A stretch of DNA of 48,597 nt from an uncultured Bacteroidales bacterium (GCA_903946925.1 CAJAXK010000324.1:1-48597); one strand, 5' to 3'; numbered from the stretch's first letter, positions 9,344-17,367 are shown. Numbers and translations: made by a program. Notes: generated by a model from the sequence alone, not told the origin.

Positions 9344-10906
9344 TTATTTCTCCACCCTAAACACCGAGTCGATCACTGTTCCATCAACCCATTTAATAAC
9401 CGCAACTACTTCGTCGGTCAAACGGGCTTTTTGGGGTTTGCCGCAAATTTTTTCGGCTTCGGCCTTTAGTTGGTGTATGGTTTTTATTGGCAAGGAACTG
9501 CCCTTCATTTTTTCGATTAAATCGGTACGCAAGGGGTTTATGGCTATACCACGCTCAGTAACTATAACATCAATCAATTCGCCCGGCCCACAAATGGTTG
9601 TAACCTCGTCGCGGATTACTGGCATACGGTCGCGGAACAAAGGGATGGGCAGGATTACGCATTTCGATAAAAGGCAATTCATCCAGCCGCCAATGCCATG
9701 CAACAAATACCCATCGGAATGGGTTACCACGTTGGCATTGAAATTTATATCCACTTCGGTGGCCCCAAGGATCACCACATCAACAAACTGAGCAAAATTC
9801 CCTTTTCCGTGATAGTTGTAGCTTGTAAACGGGCTTGTATTCAAGTGGTTGGGGTTTTCGCGCATGGAGCGCACGCCATCCAAATCGAAGGTTTGCCCAT
9901 CGAGGATGTAATCAACCAAGCCTTCTTCCAACATTTTTACGAGGTATTTATTGCTTCCACCACGGGCAAAACGGGCTTTCATGCCTTGCTGACGGAGCAT
10001 TTCGGCAAAATATATTCCTATTGATAAGGCAGTTCCGCCGGCACCGGCTTGAAAGGAAAAACCATCGTGAACTATCCCAGTTTCCTTGCAGAATTGGGCA
10101 GTCATTTCGGCAAGCAAAAGCCTGTCGGGACTTTTTGTAATTTCGGTTGTGCCCGAAATTATTTTTTCAGGAATGCCAACTTTGTCCATCACAACCACAA
10201 AATCCACATAATTCCCTTGTATCTGCCAGGGCACACAAGGGAATGGCACAAGATTGTCGGTAACAACAATAACCCTGTCGGCATATTGCGAATCGGCCAA
10301 GGCAAACCCAAGCAATCCGCAGGCTGCCGAACCCCGGTCGCCTGTGGCATTCCCGAAACAATCGGCTGTTGGTGCAGCAATTACGGCAATATCAATATGC
10401 ACATCTCCATCCTGAATTGCCTGGTAACGGCCACCGTGCGAACGCAATACGCCAAGTCCGGCCATATTGCCCTCTGAAGTAAACCTGCCTAAAGCGCCGT
10501 TCATGCTGCCTTCTATATGGTGGATTACCCCGTTTTCAAGGTATTTTATCATTGGCGAATGGCATTCAAAAGAGGCTGATGGCAGCCAGGTAAGGTTTTT
10601 AATTCCCAATTCGGCGGCAGCATCAAATATTTGGTTGCCAACCAAATCGCCATTCCTGAAATGGTGATGCGTCGAAATGGTCATGCCATCTTTTATTCCG
10701 GCCTTTTCTAAGGCATCCTTCAGCGAAGGCACAACTTTGTTCCCATCTTCTGGATAGTCGGCCAAGGATGCAATCGGTGGGCCATATTTGTGGCCTGTGG
10801 GTTTATATTTGCCAACGCCCAGGAAAGGGATTGCATCTTTTCCGTTAACTATTTGTGGAACAATGCGTCCCACTGCATTTTTGGTAAGTTTATCGTATTT
10901 TGACAT
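9344..10906 (-). CDS. citF: Citrate lyase alpha subunit (citrate CoA-transferase)
   Basis: The protein has 520 residues, the usual CitF length, and is collinear with the family throughout, for example THHHFRNGD near residue 80, AAPTADCFGNATGD near 180 and FQAGAGGTALSIGIY near 280. CitF transfers the acyl carrier from acetyl-ACP to citrate, forming citryl-ACP, which CitE then cleaves to oxaloacetate and acetyl-ACP. It acts in the cytoplasm in anaerobic citrate fermentation. The ATG at 10906 is the first in the conserved frame (MSKYDKLTKNAVGR). The citDE fusion lies upstream on the same strand, separated by 281 bp of heptanucleotide repeats with no visible terminator, so co-transcription is plausible. 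A strong terminator follows. CitC, CitX and CitG maturation genes are not in the window. Confidence 0.95.
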   Translation of the reverse strand: MSKYDKLTKNAVGRIVPQIVNGKDAIPFLGVGKYKPTGHKYGPPIASLADYPEDGNKVVPSLKDALEKAGIKDGMTISTHHHFRNGDLVGNQIFDAAAELGIKNLTWLPSASFECHSPMIKYLENGVIHHIEGSMNGALGRFTSEGNMAGLGVLRSHGGRYQAIQDGDVHIDIAVIAAPTADCFGNATGDRGSAACGLLGFALADSQYADRVIVVTDNLVPFPCVPWQIQGNYVDFVVVMDKVGIPEKIISGTTEITKSPDRLLLAEMTAQFCKETGIVHDGFSFQAGAGGTALSIGIYFAEMLRQQGMKARFARGGSNKYLVKMLEEGLVDYILDGQTFDLDGVRSMRENPNHLNTSPFTSYNYHGKGNFAQFVDVVILGATEVDINFNANVVTHSDGYLLHGIGGWMNCLLSKCVILPIPLFRDRMPVIRDEVTTICGPGELIDVIVTERGIAINPLRTDLIEKMKGSSLPIKTIHQLKAEAEKICGKPQKARLTDEVVAVIKWVDGTVIDSVFRVEK

Positions 10907-10927
10907 GGTTTTTTTTAGGGGTTGGGG

Positions 10928-10990
10928 GGATTTCGGATTTGGGATTTCGGATTTGGGATTGCGGATTTCGGATTTGGGATTGCGGATTAA
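10928..10990. repeat. GGATTNN heptanucleotide array (9 units)
   Basis: Nine consecutive 7-bp units (GGATTTC, GGATTTG, GGATTGC, ending GGATTAA) run without interruption directly upstream of the citF start. The same unit, reverse-complemented, makes up the array at 21879-21962. Confidence 0.9.
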
Positions 10991-11004
10991 GGTTTGAGAA
11001 TTTC

Positions 11005-11158
11005 CTATTAACTATTTCCTATTAACCATTTTCCATTGACCATTTTCCATTGACCATTTTCCATTAACTATTTTCTATTAACCATTTTCTATTAACCATT
11101 TTCCATTAACTATTTTCCATTAACTATTTTCCATTAACCATTTTCTATTAACTATTTA
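11005..11158. repeat. CCATTTT/CTATTAA heptanucleotide array (22 units)
   Basis: Twenty-two 7-bp units follow one another, mostly alternating between a C(C/T)ATTTT form and a C(C/T)ATT(A/G)A form, which gives an apparent 14-bp period (for example CCATTTTCCATTGA). A degenerate tail of the same words continues to 11187, where the citDE stop codon begins. The array fills the gap between the two citrate lyase genes. Confidence 0.9.
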
Positions 11159-11187
11159 TCAATTAACCATTAACCAATAACCATTAC

Positions 11188-12432
11188 CTATTTCCTAGCT
11201 GCTTCCATGCTCAAAAACTCCTCGTGCCAATTAGCCGGGAGCTTGCCCATACTTATAGCAAGATCTATTAGTTTTTGGGCGCGTTTTACTACAGGTGGAT
11301 CAATCATTTTGGTGCCTAACGAAACAACGCCTAACCCTTTGGCTGTTGCATCCATAAATGCTATAACAATTTTCTTGGCCTTTTCAATCTCAGCGGAATC
11401 AGGGGCGAAATTTTCGTGAATCACTTTAATTTGCCTTGGATGGATGCAACCCATGCCATCGAAACCAATTGACTTTGAACGGATTACAGTTTTCTTTAAG
11501 GCTTCCATGTCGGCAACATCGCTGAAAACGGAATCAATGGCTTGTATGCCAGCGGCTTTACATGCATTAACCACCATGCTCCGGGCAAAAAATGATTCGT
11601 TTCCTTCCTGTGTGCGGCGTGTGCCGAGGTCGGCAGTATAATCTTCGAGGCCAATAGCAAGGGCTACAACATTTTCGCTTTGCGCTATTTCGAGGGATTT
11701 GAGCACCCCAAGCGCGCTTTCGATAATTGGCATAAGCCAAATGTTGCCGCTAATACTGTATTTTAATTTCAGTTGGCCGATTTTTTCATTAACCAATTTT
11801 ATCTGTCCCGCGCTTTCGCACTTTGGCACAAGTATAAGGTTAACATTTTGTGGTACAAGGAATTCCAGATCGTGAAGCCCTGCCGGAACCTGATTGATGC
11901 GTACCATACGTTCGGCACCATAGAAGTCAATATTCCGCAAAGCGTTGCGCACCAAAAAACGTGCTTCATATTTTTTTGAGTGTGCAACTGCATCTTCCAA
12001 GTCGAGAATAATGCCATCGGGTTTATGTATCCCTGCATTTATCATCAGGCTTGGGGTATTGCCTGGCAGGTACAAACGCGAGAAACGGTTTTTATCCTGG
12101 GCAGTTCCATACTGGTTTTCTAATAGCATTGGCGACAAATACTCCTTTTCAGTTGGAATCAGTAATTTTATAGCTGCTTCTAACCTGGCAGCCAATACAA
12201 GTTCCAGTGCCCCCGAATCTTCAACCAACAGGTTTGCATGTTGAATTTCGTAAAATTCAAGTATTTCCATCAGGAATTTGCGGTTGCTGGCACCATACAT
12301 GCTTTCAACCTTGCTGTTCAATTCTAGGTGGATGCCTCCGCTTTCAGTAATTTCGAGCGTGATTTGGCAATCGGAACGTATCCCTTTTCCTTTGTTGCCA
12401 ACTACTGCCAGTTTGTCTGTTTTGAACTCCAT
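11188..12432 (-). CDS. citDE: Fused citrate lyase gamma (acyl carrier) and beta subunits
   Basis: The protein has 414 residues where CitE alone has about 290-300. Residues 1-95 match CitD, the acyl carrier: the RSDCQITLEI segment aligns with the prosthetic-group region, making Ser20 the candidate attachment site for phosphoribosyl-dephospho-CoA, and the NLLVEDSGALELVLAARLEAA segment is the conserved CitD end. Residues about 115-410 are CitE of the HpcH/HpaI aldolase superfamily: RLYLPGNTPSL, DGIILDLEDAV, LVPKCESA, GLEDYTADLG and DGMGCIHPRQI. There is no stop or frameshift between the halves. CitE cleaves citryl-ACP to oxaloacetate and acetyl-ACP, so carrier and lyase would be on one polypeptide. 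A TACCTTTG -7 element lies 66 bp upstream. citF follows on the same strand. Confidence 0.9.
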   Translation of the reverse strand: MEFKTDKLAVVGNKGKGIRSDCQITLEITESGGIHLELNSKVESMYGASNRKFLMEILEFYEIQHANLLVEDSGALELVLAARLEAAIKLLIPTEKEYLSPMLLENQYGTAQDKNRFSRLYLPGNTPSLMINAGIHKPDGIILDLEDAVAHSKKYEARFLVRNALRNIDFYGAERMVRINQVPAGLHDLEFLVPQNVNLILVPKCESAGQIKLVNEKIGQLKLKYSISGNIWLMPIIESALGVLKSLEIAQSENVVALAIGLEDYTADLGTRRTQEGNESFFARSMVVNACKAAGIQAIDSVFSDVADMEALKKTVIRSKSIGFDGMGCIHPRQIKVIHENFAPDSAEIEKAKKIVIAFMDATAKGLGVVSLGTKMIDPPVVKRAQKLIDLAISMGKLPANWHEEFLSMEAARK

Positions 12433-12497
12433 AATTGTGCAGATATTTATGTTGTGGATGGGTTTATTGATGCTTAATAATGTTTGAAAACAAGTGG

Positions 12498-12528
12498 CAA
12501 AGGTACATTGGCAGACGAATATAGCAAG
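12498..12528 (-). promoter_or_regulatory. Bacteroidota-type promoter for citDE
   Basis: Read on the minus strand, TACCTTTG (12498-12505) matches the TAnnTTTG -7 consensus. A TTGC lies about 19 bp upstream (12524-12527) in the -33 position. The element is 66 bp before the citDE ATG. Confidence 0.55.
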
Positions 12529-12639
12529 TGGAAATATGAGTTAATTTTAAAATTATTTGTTGACAGGGAATATGCCAGACTTCTTATGTTTTAATAAGGT
12601 TAAATAACATCAAACCAGATAAATGCAATTGTGTGAAAC

Positions 12640-12667
12640 GAAAAAAGGAAACCCGAAGGCTTCCTTT
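12640..12667 (-). terminator. Hairpin terminator with TTCG tetraloop
   Basis: A 10-bp stem (12644-12653 with 12658-12667, one G-T pair) closes a TTCG loop on the minus strand and runs into a short T tract. It lies about 35 bp after the stop of the 53-residue lipoprotein. Confidence 0.8.
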
Positions 12668-12702
12668 TCCAAAACAAATTAACCAGCTCAGGCTGGAAAA
12701 AA

Positions 12703-12864
12703 TTATTTAACAACTGTGGTATCAACAACAGCAGGGGCGGCTGTATCAACAGCAGCTTCAACTTGTGTGGTATCGGCAGTGGCTTCAACTTTTGTTTCGC
12801 CTGATTTGCAAGCTGCAAATGAAGTAAGACCTGCAACTGCAAGTAAGAATAACAGTTTTTTCAT
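12703..12864 (-). CDS. Small 53-residue lipoprotein
   Basis: The frame runs from ATG at 12864 to TAA at 12703. The product starts MKKLLFLLAVAGLTSFAAC, a lipoprotein signal with lipobox SFAAC and Cys19. The remaining 34 residues are acidic and low-complexity, with Val, Ala, Asp and Thr in repeated words (VEATADTTQVEAAVDTAAP). Its own -7 element upstream and a clean terminator downstream support a real, separately transcribed gene. Function is unknown; short Ala/Thr-rich lipoproteins of this kind occur in Bacteroidota without an assigned role. The overlapping 80-codon frame at 12600-12842 is a shadow. Confidence 0.85.
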   Translation of the reverse strand: MKKLLFLLAVAGLTSFAACKSGETKVEATADTTQVEAAVDTAAPAVVDTTVVK

Positions 12865-12895
12865 GTTTTGTTTGTTTTAGGAGGTTAATTTGATG

Positions 12896-12903
12896 CAAAA
12901 TTA
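12896..12903 (-). promoter_or_regulatory. -7 element (TAATTTTG) for the small lipoprotein
   Basis: On the minus strand TAATTTTG matches TAnnTTTG. It lies 32 bp before the lipoprotein ATG, with a possible TTG -33 element at 12926-12928. Confidence 0.5.
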
Positions 12904-13138
12904 TACAAATAATAATCACTTTTAACAATTTTTATATTTTTCTTTATACTTCTTCCTTTTTAACCTTAATATCTGATTTCTTAATATGTTAGCACCCATT
13001 AAATCAATCACTTTGGGATTTGTCGTAAAAAAAGCAAATTCTTATGGCACGAAATTTGATTTGCTGGTTTTCAAGTTATAATTGTGGGTAAATACAATTG
13101 TTGCTTAATTTTTACCTTTTAAACTTCACAAACCAAAA

Positions 13139-14047
13139 ATGAAAAAAATGAAAAATCTAAGTTTTCTATTTGCAATGCTTTTAGTGGCTTCAATGCCGTT
13201 TTTTACTTCTTGTGGCACCGACGATGGAACCACAGATGTAAATCCTACCATTAATTTTACTGGCGGGGCCGGATTCACATCAAGCGATGTTACACTTCAA
13301 GCCGGAGATCCTATTAAGGTAGGCATCAGTGCATTTTCGAACACAAGCAGTAATGCGAAGCTAAAAACCCTTAAAGTTGTAAGGACTTTCAACAACAATG
13401 CTTTCACTGCATTGGATTCAACCCTTAATAGCACTAATGCATTCAATATCACACTTGAGTCGTTTGCCTATCCAGCAGCAGGTGTCGAAAAATGGACATT
13501 CACTATTACCGATAAAGATGGTGCATATTCCGAAATTTCTTTCAACATAACAACCACGGCAGGAGGCCCAATAAACGAATATAGCCAGAAAATACTGGGT
13601 TCGTATGATAACTCAGCGTATGGCAGTTCGTTTGCATCGGCTGATGGCACCGTTTACAGTTTAGCGGATGCGAAAGCAAACGCAGCAAAAATTGATTGGA
13701 TGTATTATTATGGTTCAACTGCATTTGCCACTTTGTCATCGCCTAACGATGCTTCGGCATCCACTGTATTTTCGGGTACAAACGGCCCAGCAAGTTGGAG
13801 TGTGCGCAACGATACCAAGCTCGGCAAGGTAACTTTGCCAACAGGATTAACATGGGATGCTATTACAACTGATGCCGAAATTGTAATCTTGGCTTCAGAT
13901 GTCTCCGATTCGAAAGTAACCGCTTTAACTGTTGGGCAAATTGTTGCCTTTAAAACAGTTACGGGCAAATTAGGCCTTATAAAGGTTGAAGTGATTACAG
14001 GCACCGGGGCTGGCACAATTACCTATTCGGTAAAGGTTCAGAAATAG
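13139..14047 (+). CDS. Unrecognised lipoprotein, 302 residues
   Basis: The N-terminus is a lipoprotein signal (FLFAMLLVASMPFFTSC, Cys25), and Cys is followed by GTDDGTTD, an acidic stretch like those linked to surface export of Bacteroidota lipoproteins. Residues about 35-145 look like an Ig-like beta-sandwich (SSDVTLQAGDPIKVGISAF, then KWTFTITDKDGAYSEISFNI). Residues 155-302 form a second, Gly/Ser/Thr-rich domain (SADGTVYSLADAKANAAKIDW, then VGQIVAFKTVTGKLGLIKV). I do not recognise a family. It is followed by a strong terminator and is probably monocistronic. A start at Met4 would give the same mature protein. Confidence 0.85.
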   Translation: MKKMKNLSFLFAMLLVASMPFFTSCGTDDGTTDVNPTINFTGGAGFTSSDVTLQAGDPIKVGISAFSNTSSNAKLKTLKVVRTFNNNAFTALDSTLNSTNAFNITLESFAYPAAGVEKWTFTITDKDGAYSEISFNITTTAGGPINEYSQKILGSYDNSAYGSSFASADGTVYSLADAKANAAKIDWMYYYGSTAFATLSSPNDASASTVFSGTNGPASWSVRNDTKLGKVTLPTGLTWDAITTDAEIVILASDVSDSKVTALTVGQIVAFKTVTGKLGLIKVEVITGTGAGTITYSVKVQK

Positions 14048-14071
14048 ATTTAGAATCAAATGCTTACTTAA

Positions 14072-14107
14072 AATAAGAGATGCCTAACAGCATCTCTTAT
14101 TTTTTTA
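14072..14107 (+). terminator. Strong rho-independent terminator
   Basis: A perfect 12-bp stem, AATAAGAGATGC with GCATCTCTTATT (14072-14083 and 14090-14101), closes a 6-nt loop and is followed by T residues. It ends the 302-residue lipoprotein transcript. Confidence 0.92.
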
Positions 14108-14113
14108 CCTTTG
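14106..14113 (+). promoter_or_regulatory. -7 element (TACCTTTG) for the LtaS-like gene
   Basis: TACCTTTG matches TAnnTTTG exactly and begins in the U tract of the preceding terminator. The next ATG is at 14197, giving a leader of roughly 75 bases. No -33 TTTG is visible. Confidence 0.5.
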
Positions 14114-14196
14114 CACCCGCAAATCAGGCCTCATTTTTAGGTTAAAACGAACTCTGGTAGATAGAAGTTGCTTCATATCAGATTACCCCATAAAAT

Positions 14197-16149
14197 ATGT
14201 TTACTGCCATTCGGAAACTCCATTTTTCAGGAAACCCTCAAATAGTTTTACTTCTCCGCTTACTCCTTGTTTTAGTTTTGATGGTGGCAACCCGGTTGTT
14301 GCTTTACTTTTTGCATCCGTCACTTTTCCCTGGCATCACAATCCCAAAATTGCTTTATTACACATTTGTTGGCTTGCGCTACGACACTGTAGCCATACTT
14401 TATGCCAACTCCATTTATATCATGCTTTTGGTATTGCCATTCCGTTTCAGGCGAAAAAAAACATTTAGTATTGTTGCCAATACGGTTTTCTATATCACCA
14501 ACATCATACTACTGGTCCCCAACCTTGCCGATTCGGCTTATTATCCATTCTCACTCAAGCGATTGACCGTGGATATTTTTACATACATAAGCACCGGCGA
14601 CGACACCGCCAATATGATGCCTCAGTTTATCCGCGATTACTGGTATGTTTTTCTTTTCTGGATGCTTGCTATTTTCCTGTTGGTGTTTATTGCAAAAAGG
14701 ATTCGTATTTCGACAAGGTATGTGATGCAAAAACAACTTCATTATTACCTTTCGCAAACATTTTCGATGATTGTTTTTCTTGCGTTTTTTGTGCTTGGCG
14801 TTCGCGGAGGCATACAACTTAAACCAGTTGGGATACTTAGTGCTTCGCAATACGCACCATCGCAGGAAACGGCAGTTGTACTAAATTCGGCTTTTACGCT
14901 TATGCGATCTTCAGGCCAGCAGGGAATTGTGGAATTAGGCTTTTACAAGGATGAGGCCGAAATGACCCGTATTTTTGATGTCCGCAAAAACTATGTGGCA
15001 TCCGATAGCCTTGGAAATAAGCTTCCGATGCAAAAAAAGAATGTTTTTATAATTATCCTCGAAAGTTTTTCGGCTGAACATATTGGAGTGTTAACACATC
15101 AAAAAGGAAACCCCAATAGCGATTTTACCCCTTTTCTGGACAGCTTGGCCGAAAAATGCCTTGTTTATAATGGCTTTGCAAATGGAAAACGCAGCATCGA
15201 AGGCATTCCAGCCATACTTGCATCATTGCCAACCTGGATGCCTGAAGAGTTTATTACTTCGCAATATGCTTCGAATAAGTTTAACAGCCTTGCCAGTTTA
15301 CTGAAAACGGAAGGTTACAACACTTCGTTTTTCCATGGCGGGAAAAACGGGACTATGGGTTTCGACGCATTTTGTAATTCGGCAGGTTTTGATTCTTATT
15401 ACGGAAAAAACGAATATCCTGACAAAGCCGATTTTGATGGAAGCTGGGGGATTTGGGATGAACCTTATCTTCAATATATTGCCAACACATTGAACCAAAC
15501 CAAACAACCTTTTATGGGAGCAGTGTTCACGCTTTCATCGCACCACCCTTACAAGGTTCCCGAAAAGTACAAAAACAAATTCAGGAAAGGCAAACTGGAA
15601 ATACAGGAAACTATTATGTACACGGATTATGCGTTGCAAAAGTTTTTCGAAAAGGCTTCGACTATGCCATGGTTTCAGAACACCATTTTCGTAATAACTT
15701 CCGACCATACTTCTGAAGCCGTTCAGCCTTATTACCAAAGCCGTGTTGGTCAATATGCCATACCCATATTTTTTTACGAGCCACAAAACGGGGTTTCGGG
15801 GCATAAGGATATATTGGCCCAACAAACCGATATACTGCCAACTTTGCTCGATATGCTGCATTTCCCTAATCCTTTCGTAGCTTTTGGTGGCTCACTGCTT
15901 AGGGATAATGAGCCGCGTTTCAGCCTCAGTTACCTAAACCGGAATTACCAGTTAATCCAGGATGGGTATGCGTGGCAAACCGACCACACCGTTTCTAATG
16001 CATTTTACAGTTTTAAAAACGATAGCTTGTTGATAAACAACCTTTTTCCTGAACAACAAAACGCAGCGAATCAAATGGATAAACTTTTAAAATCAGTCCT
16101 TCAACAATACAACAACAGGATGATTGAAAACAAACTTTCGGAATATTGA
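14197..16149 (+). CDS. LtaS-like membrane phosphoglycerol/phosphoethanolamine transferase
   Basis: The protein has 650 residues. The first ~220 carry about five membrane segments, and the rest is an extracytoplasmic sulfatase-superfamily domain (alkaline phosphatase fold). Metal and catalytic motifs are visible: IIILESFSAEHIG (metal-ligand Glu), NGKRSIEG with Ser333 at the position of the LtaS nucleophile Thr, and VITSDHTSEA (Asp-His ligands). Relatives transfer phosphoglycerol or phosphoethanolamine from a phospholipid to a polymer or glycan, leaving diacylglycerol. Bacteroidota make no classical lipoteichoic acid, so the acceptor is unknown. The lipid kinase gene starts 3 bp after the stop, which suggests recycling of the diacylglycerol product. 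Confidence 0.88.
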   Translation: MFTAIRKLHFSGNPQIVLLLRLLLVLVLMVATRLLLYFLHPSLFPGITIPKLLYYTFVGLRYDTVAILYANSIYIMLLVLPFRFRRKKTFSIVANTVFYITNIILLVPNLADSAYYPFSLKRLTVDIFTYISTGDDTANMMPQFIRDYWYVFLFWMLAIFLLVFIAKRIRISTRYVMQKQLHYYLSQTFSMIVFLAFFVLGVRGGIQLKPVGILSASQYAPSQETAVVLNSAFTLMRSSGQQGIVELGFYKDEAEMTRIFDVRKNYVASDSLGNKLPMQKKNVFIIILESFSAEHIGVLTHQKGNPNSDFTPFLDSLAEKCLVYNGFANGKRSIEGIPAILASLPTWMPEEFITSQYASNKFNSLASLLKTEGYNTSFFHGGKNGTMGFDAFCNSAGFDSYYGKNEYPDKADFDGSWGIWDEPYLQYIANTLNQTKQPFMGAVFTLSSHHPYKVPEKYKNKFRKGKLEIQETIMYTDYALQKFFEKASTMPWFQNTIFVITSDHTSEAVQPYYQSRVGQYAIPIFFYEPQNGVSGHKDILAQQTDILPTLLDMLHFPNPFVAFGGSLLRDNEPRFSLSYLNRNYQLIQDGYAWQTDHTVSNAFYSFKNDSLLINNLFPEQQNAANQMDKLLKSVLQQYNNRMIENKLSEY

Positions 16150-16152
16150 TTT

Positions 16153-17043
16153 ATGGTTGACGGAAAAAAGAAAATAGTTTTTATTGTAAACCCTAAAGCG
16201 GGCATAACGCCAAAAAGCAAGGTTGTTATTGAGTTGCTGGCTGGGAACCTGATACCATCGGCCAGGTTTATCCCCGAGGTAATTTTCACCGAAAGGGCAG
16301 GCCATGCAACAGAAATTGCTAAGGCTGCAGTTGGCAATGGAGCAGATATAGTTGTTGCTTCGGGTGGCGATGGCACGGTAAACGAAGTTGCTTGTGCTTT
16401 GGTAAATACAGGAATCCCAATGGGGATTTTGCCAGCCGGATCCGGAAATGGACTTGCGCGATGCCTTGGAATATCAATGAGTTACGCTTTGGCTTTACGT
16501 ACTATCATCCGTGGTAACACCAAGCTTATGGATGTTGCAACAGTAAACGATATACTTTATACAAGTATTGCCGGTATTGGTTTCGATGCCCATGTAGCAC
16601 AAAAATTTGCCGACTCGTCGATACGAGGGATGATTTCGTACATGCAAATTGTATTGAACGAATTCAGGGCGTACAAACCTCTAAACTATTCGCTTAACAT
16701 TGATGGTTTGCAGGTTGAAAAACAAGCTTTGATGGTAATTTTCGCCAACAGCAACCAGTTTGGGTTCAATACGCGTGTTGCACCCGATGCAAAAGTTGAC
16801 GATGGGCTTTTAGATGTTTGCGTAATAAAAAAAATGCCAGTATCGCAATTGTTGAGTGCCAGCTACCACCTTTTAATGGGTACGCCTGGAAAAACCGCTT
16901 ACGCCGAATACTACAAAGGAAAAAATATTACTATTGAAAACATATCGGCGCCGCTTATGAACATTGATGGCGAGCCTAAAATAGTAGAATCCCCTGTGAA
17001 CATAAGTGTTAAACCTTTATCCTTGTGCGTAATAGTTCCGTGA
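16153..17043 (+). CDS. Diacylglycerol/YegS-type lipid kinase
   Basis: The protein has 296 residues, the usual size for the soluble DgkB/YegS family. It opens with KIVFIVNPKAG, the family's first strand and loop. The nucleotide-binding signature SGGDGTVNEV lies at residues 70-79 (GGDGT 71-75), followed by GILPAGSGNGLARCLG. The C-terminal half is the beta-sandwich domain ending NIDGEPKIVESPVNISV. These enzymes phosphorylate diacylglycerol or related lipids at the inner membrane face. It is separated from the LtaS-like gene by only 3 bp, so the two are almost certainly one transcript and probably one pathway: headgroup transfer produces diacylglycerol, which this enzyme returns to phosphatidate. 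The exact lipid substrate is inferred. Confidence 0.88.
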   Translation: MVDGKKKIVFIVNPKAGITPKSKVVIELLAGNLIPSARFIPEVIFTERAGHATEIAKAAVGNGADIVVASGGDGTVNEVACALVNTGIPMGILPAGSGNGLARCLGISMSYALALRTIIRGNTKLMDVATVNDILYTSIAGIGFDAHVAQKFADSSIRGMISYMQIVLNEFRAYKPLNYSLNIDGLQVEKQALMVIFANSNQFGFNTRVAPDAKVDDGLLDVCVIKKMPVSQLLSASYHLLMGTPGKTAYAEYYKGKNITIENISAPLMNIDGEPKIVESPVNISVKPLSLCVIVP

Positions 17044-17045
17044 TG

Positions 17046-17178
17046 TTTGGTTGTTCAATTGTTCGATTGTTCAAATGTTCAAGATTCAAATGTTCGATTG
17101 TTCAAATGTTCAATTGGCTTCGCCGTTTAAATGTTCAATTGGCTTCGCCGTTCAAATGTTCAATTGGCTTCGCCGTTT
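17046..17178. repeat. TTCAAATG-type array and three 25-bp tandem copies
   Basis: Positions 17046-17103 are degenerate 8-bp words (GATTGTTC, AAATGTTC). From 17104 to 17178 there are three near-identical tandem 25-bp copies of AAATGTTCAATTGGCTTCGCCGTTY, differing at one position. No coding capacity is evident. Together with the palindrome-like element at 17186 it fills the 324-bp gap between the lipid kinase and the SUI1 gene; the rest of that gap (17205-17367) holds nothing I can name. Confidence 0.85.
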
Positions 17179-17185
17179 AACCGGC

Positions 17186-17204
17186 CACTGAGCCTGTCGA
17201 AGTG
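17186..17204. repeat. REP-like element CACTGAGCCTGTCGAAGTG
   Basis: This 19-bp sequence with CACT/AGTG ends resembles a dispersed intergenic motif (CTTCGACAGGCTCAGTG) that recurs in many bacterial genomes. Only one copy is in this window, so its repeat status rests on prior knowledge. Confidence 0.5.
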
Positions 17205-17367
17205 CAATTGTTCATGCTTCGGCAAGCACAGCAAGCACATTGGCGAGTTATTTGATTAGATAGACTGGGCACCGAGCATTCAAGGTTTAACTGTCAACTC
17301 TTACAAATGATTGGTTAGATATGATTTGGCACTACTCTGTCCTTAAAACCAAAAACCTCAAGAAAAA

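Noticed and set aside
10049-10477. 142-codon frame antisense to citF
   Set aside because: The opposite strand encodes a full-length, well-conserved CitF. The antisense frame has no recognisable features.
10928-11187. Possible CRISPR array
   Set aside because: The units are 7 bp (14 bp in pairs) and contiguous, with no unique spacers of 25-40 bp and no cas genes. It is a tandem array.
12600-12842. 80-codon Leu/Gln-rich frame on the minus strand
   Set aside because: It is a frame-shifted shadow of the 53-residue lipoprotein, which has a lipobox, promoter and terminator in the correct frame.
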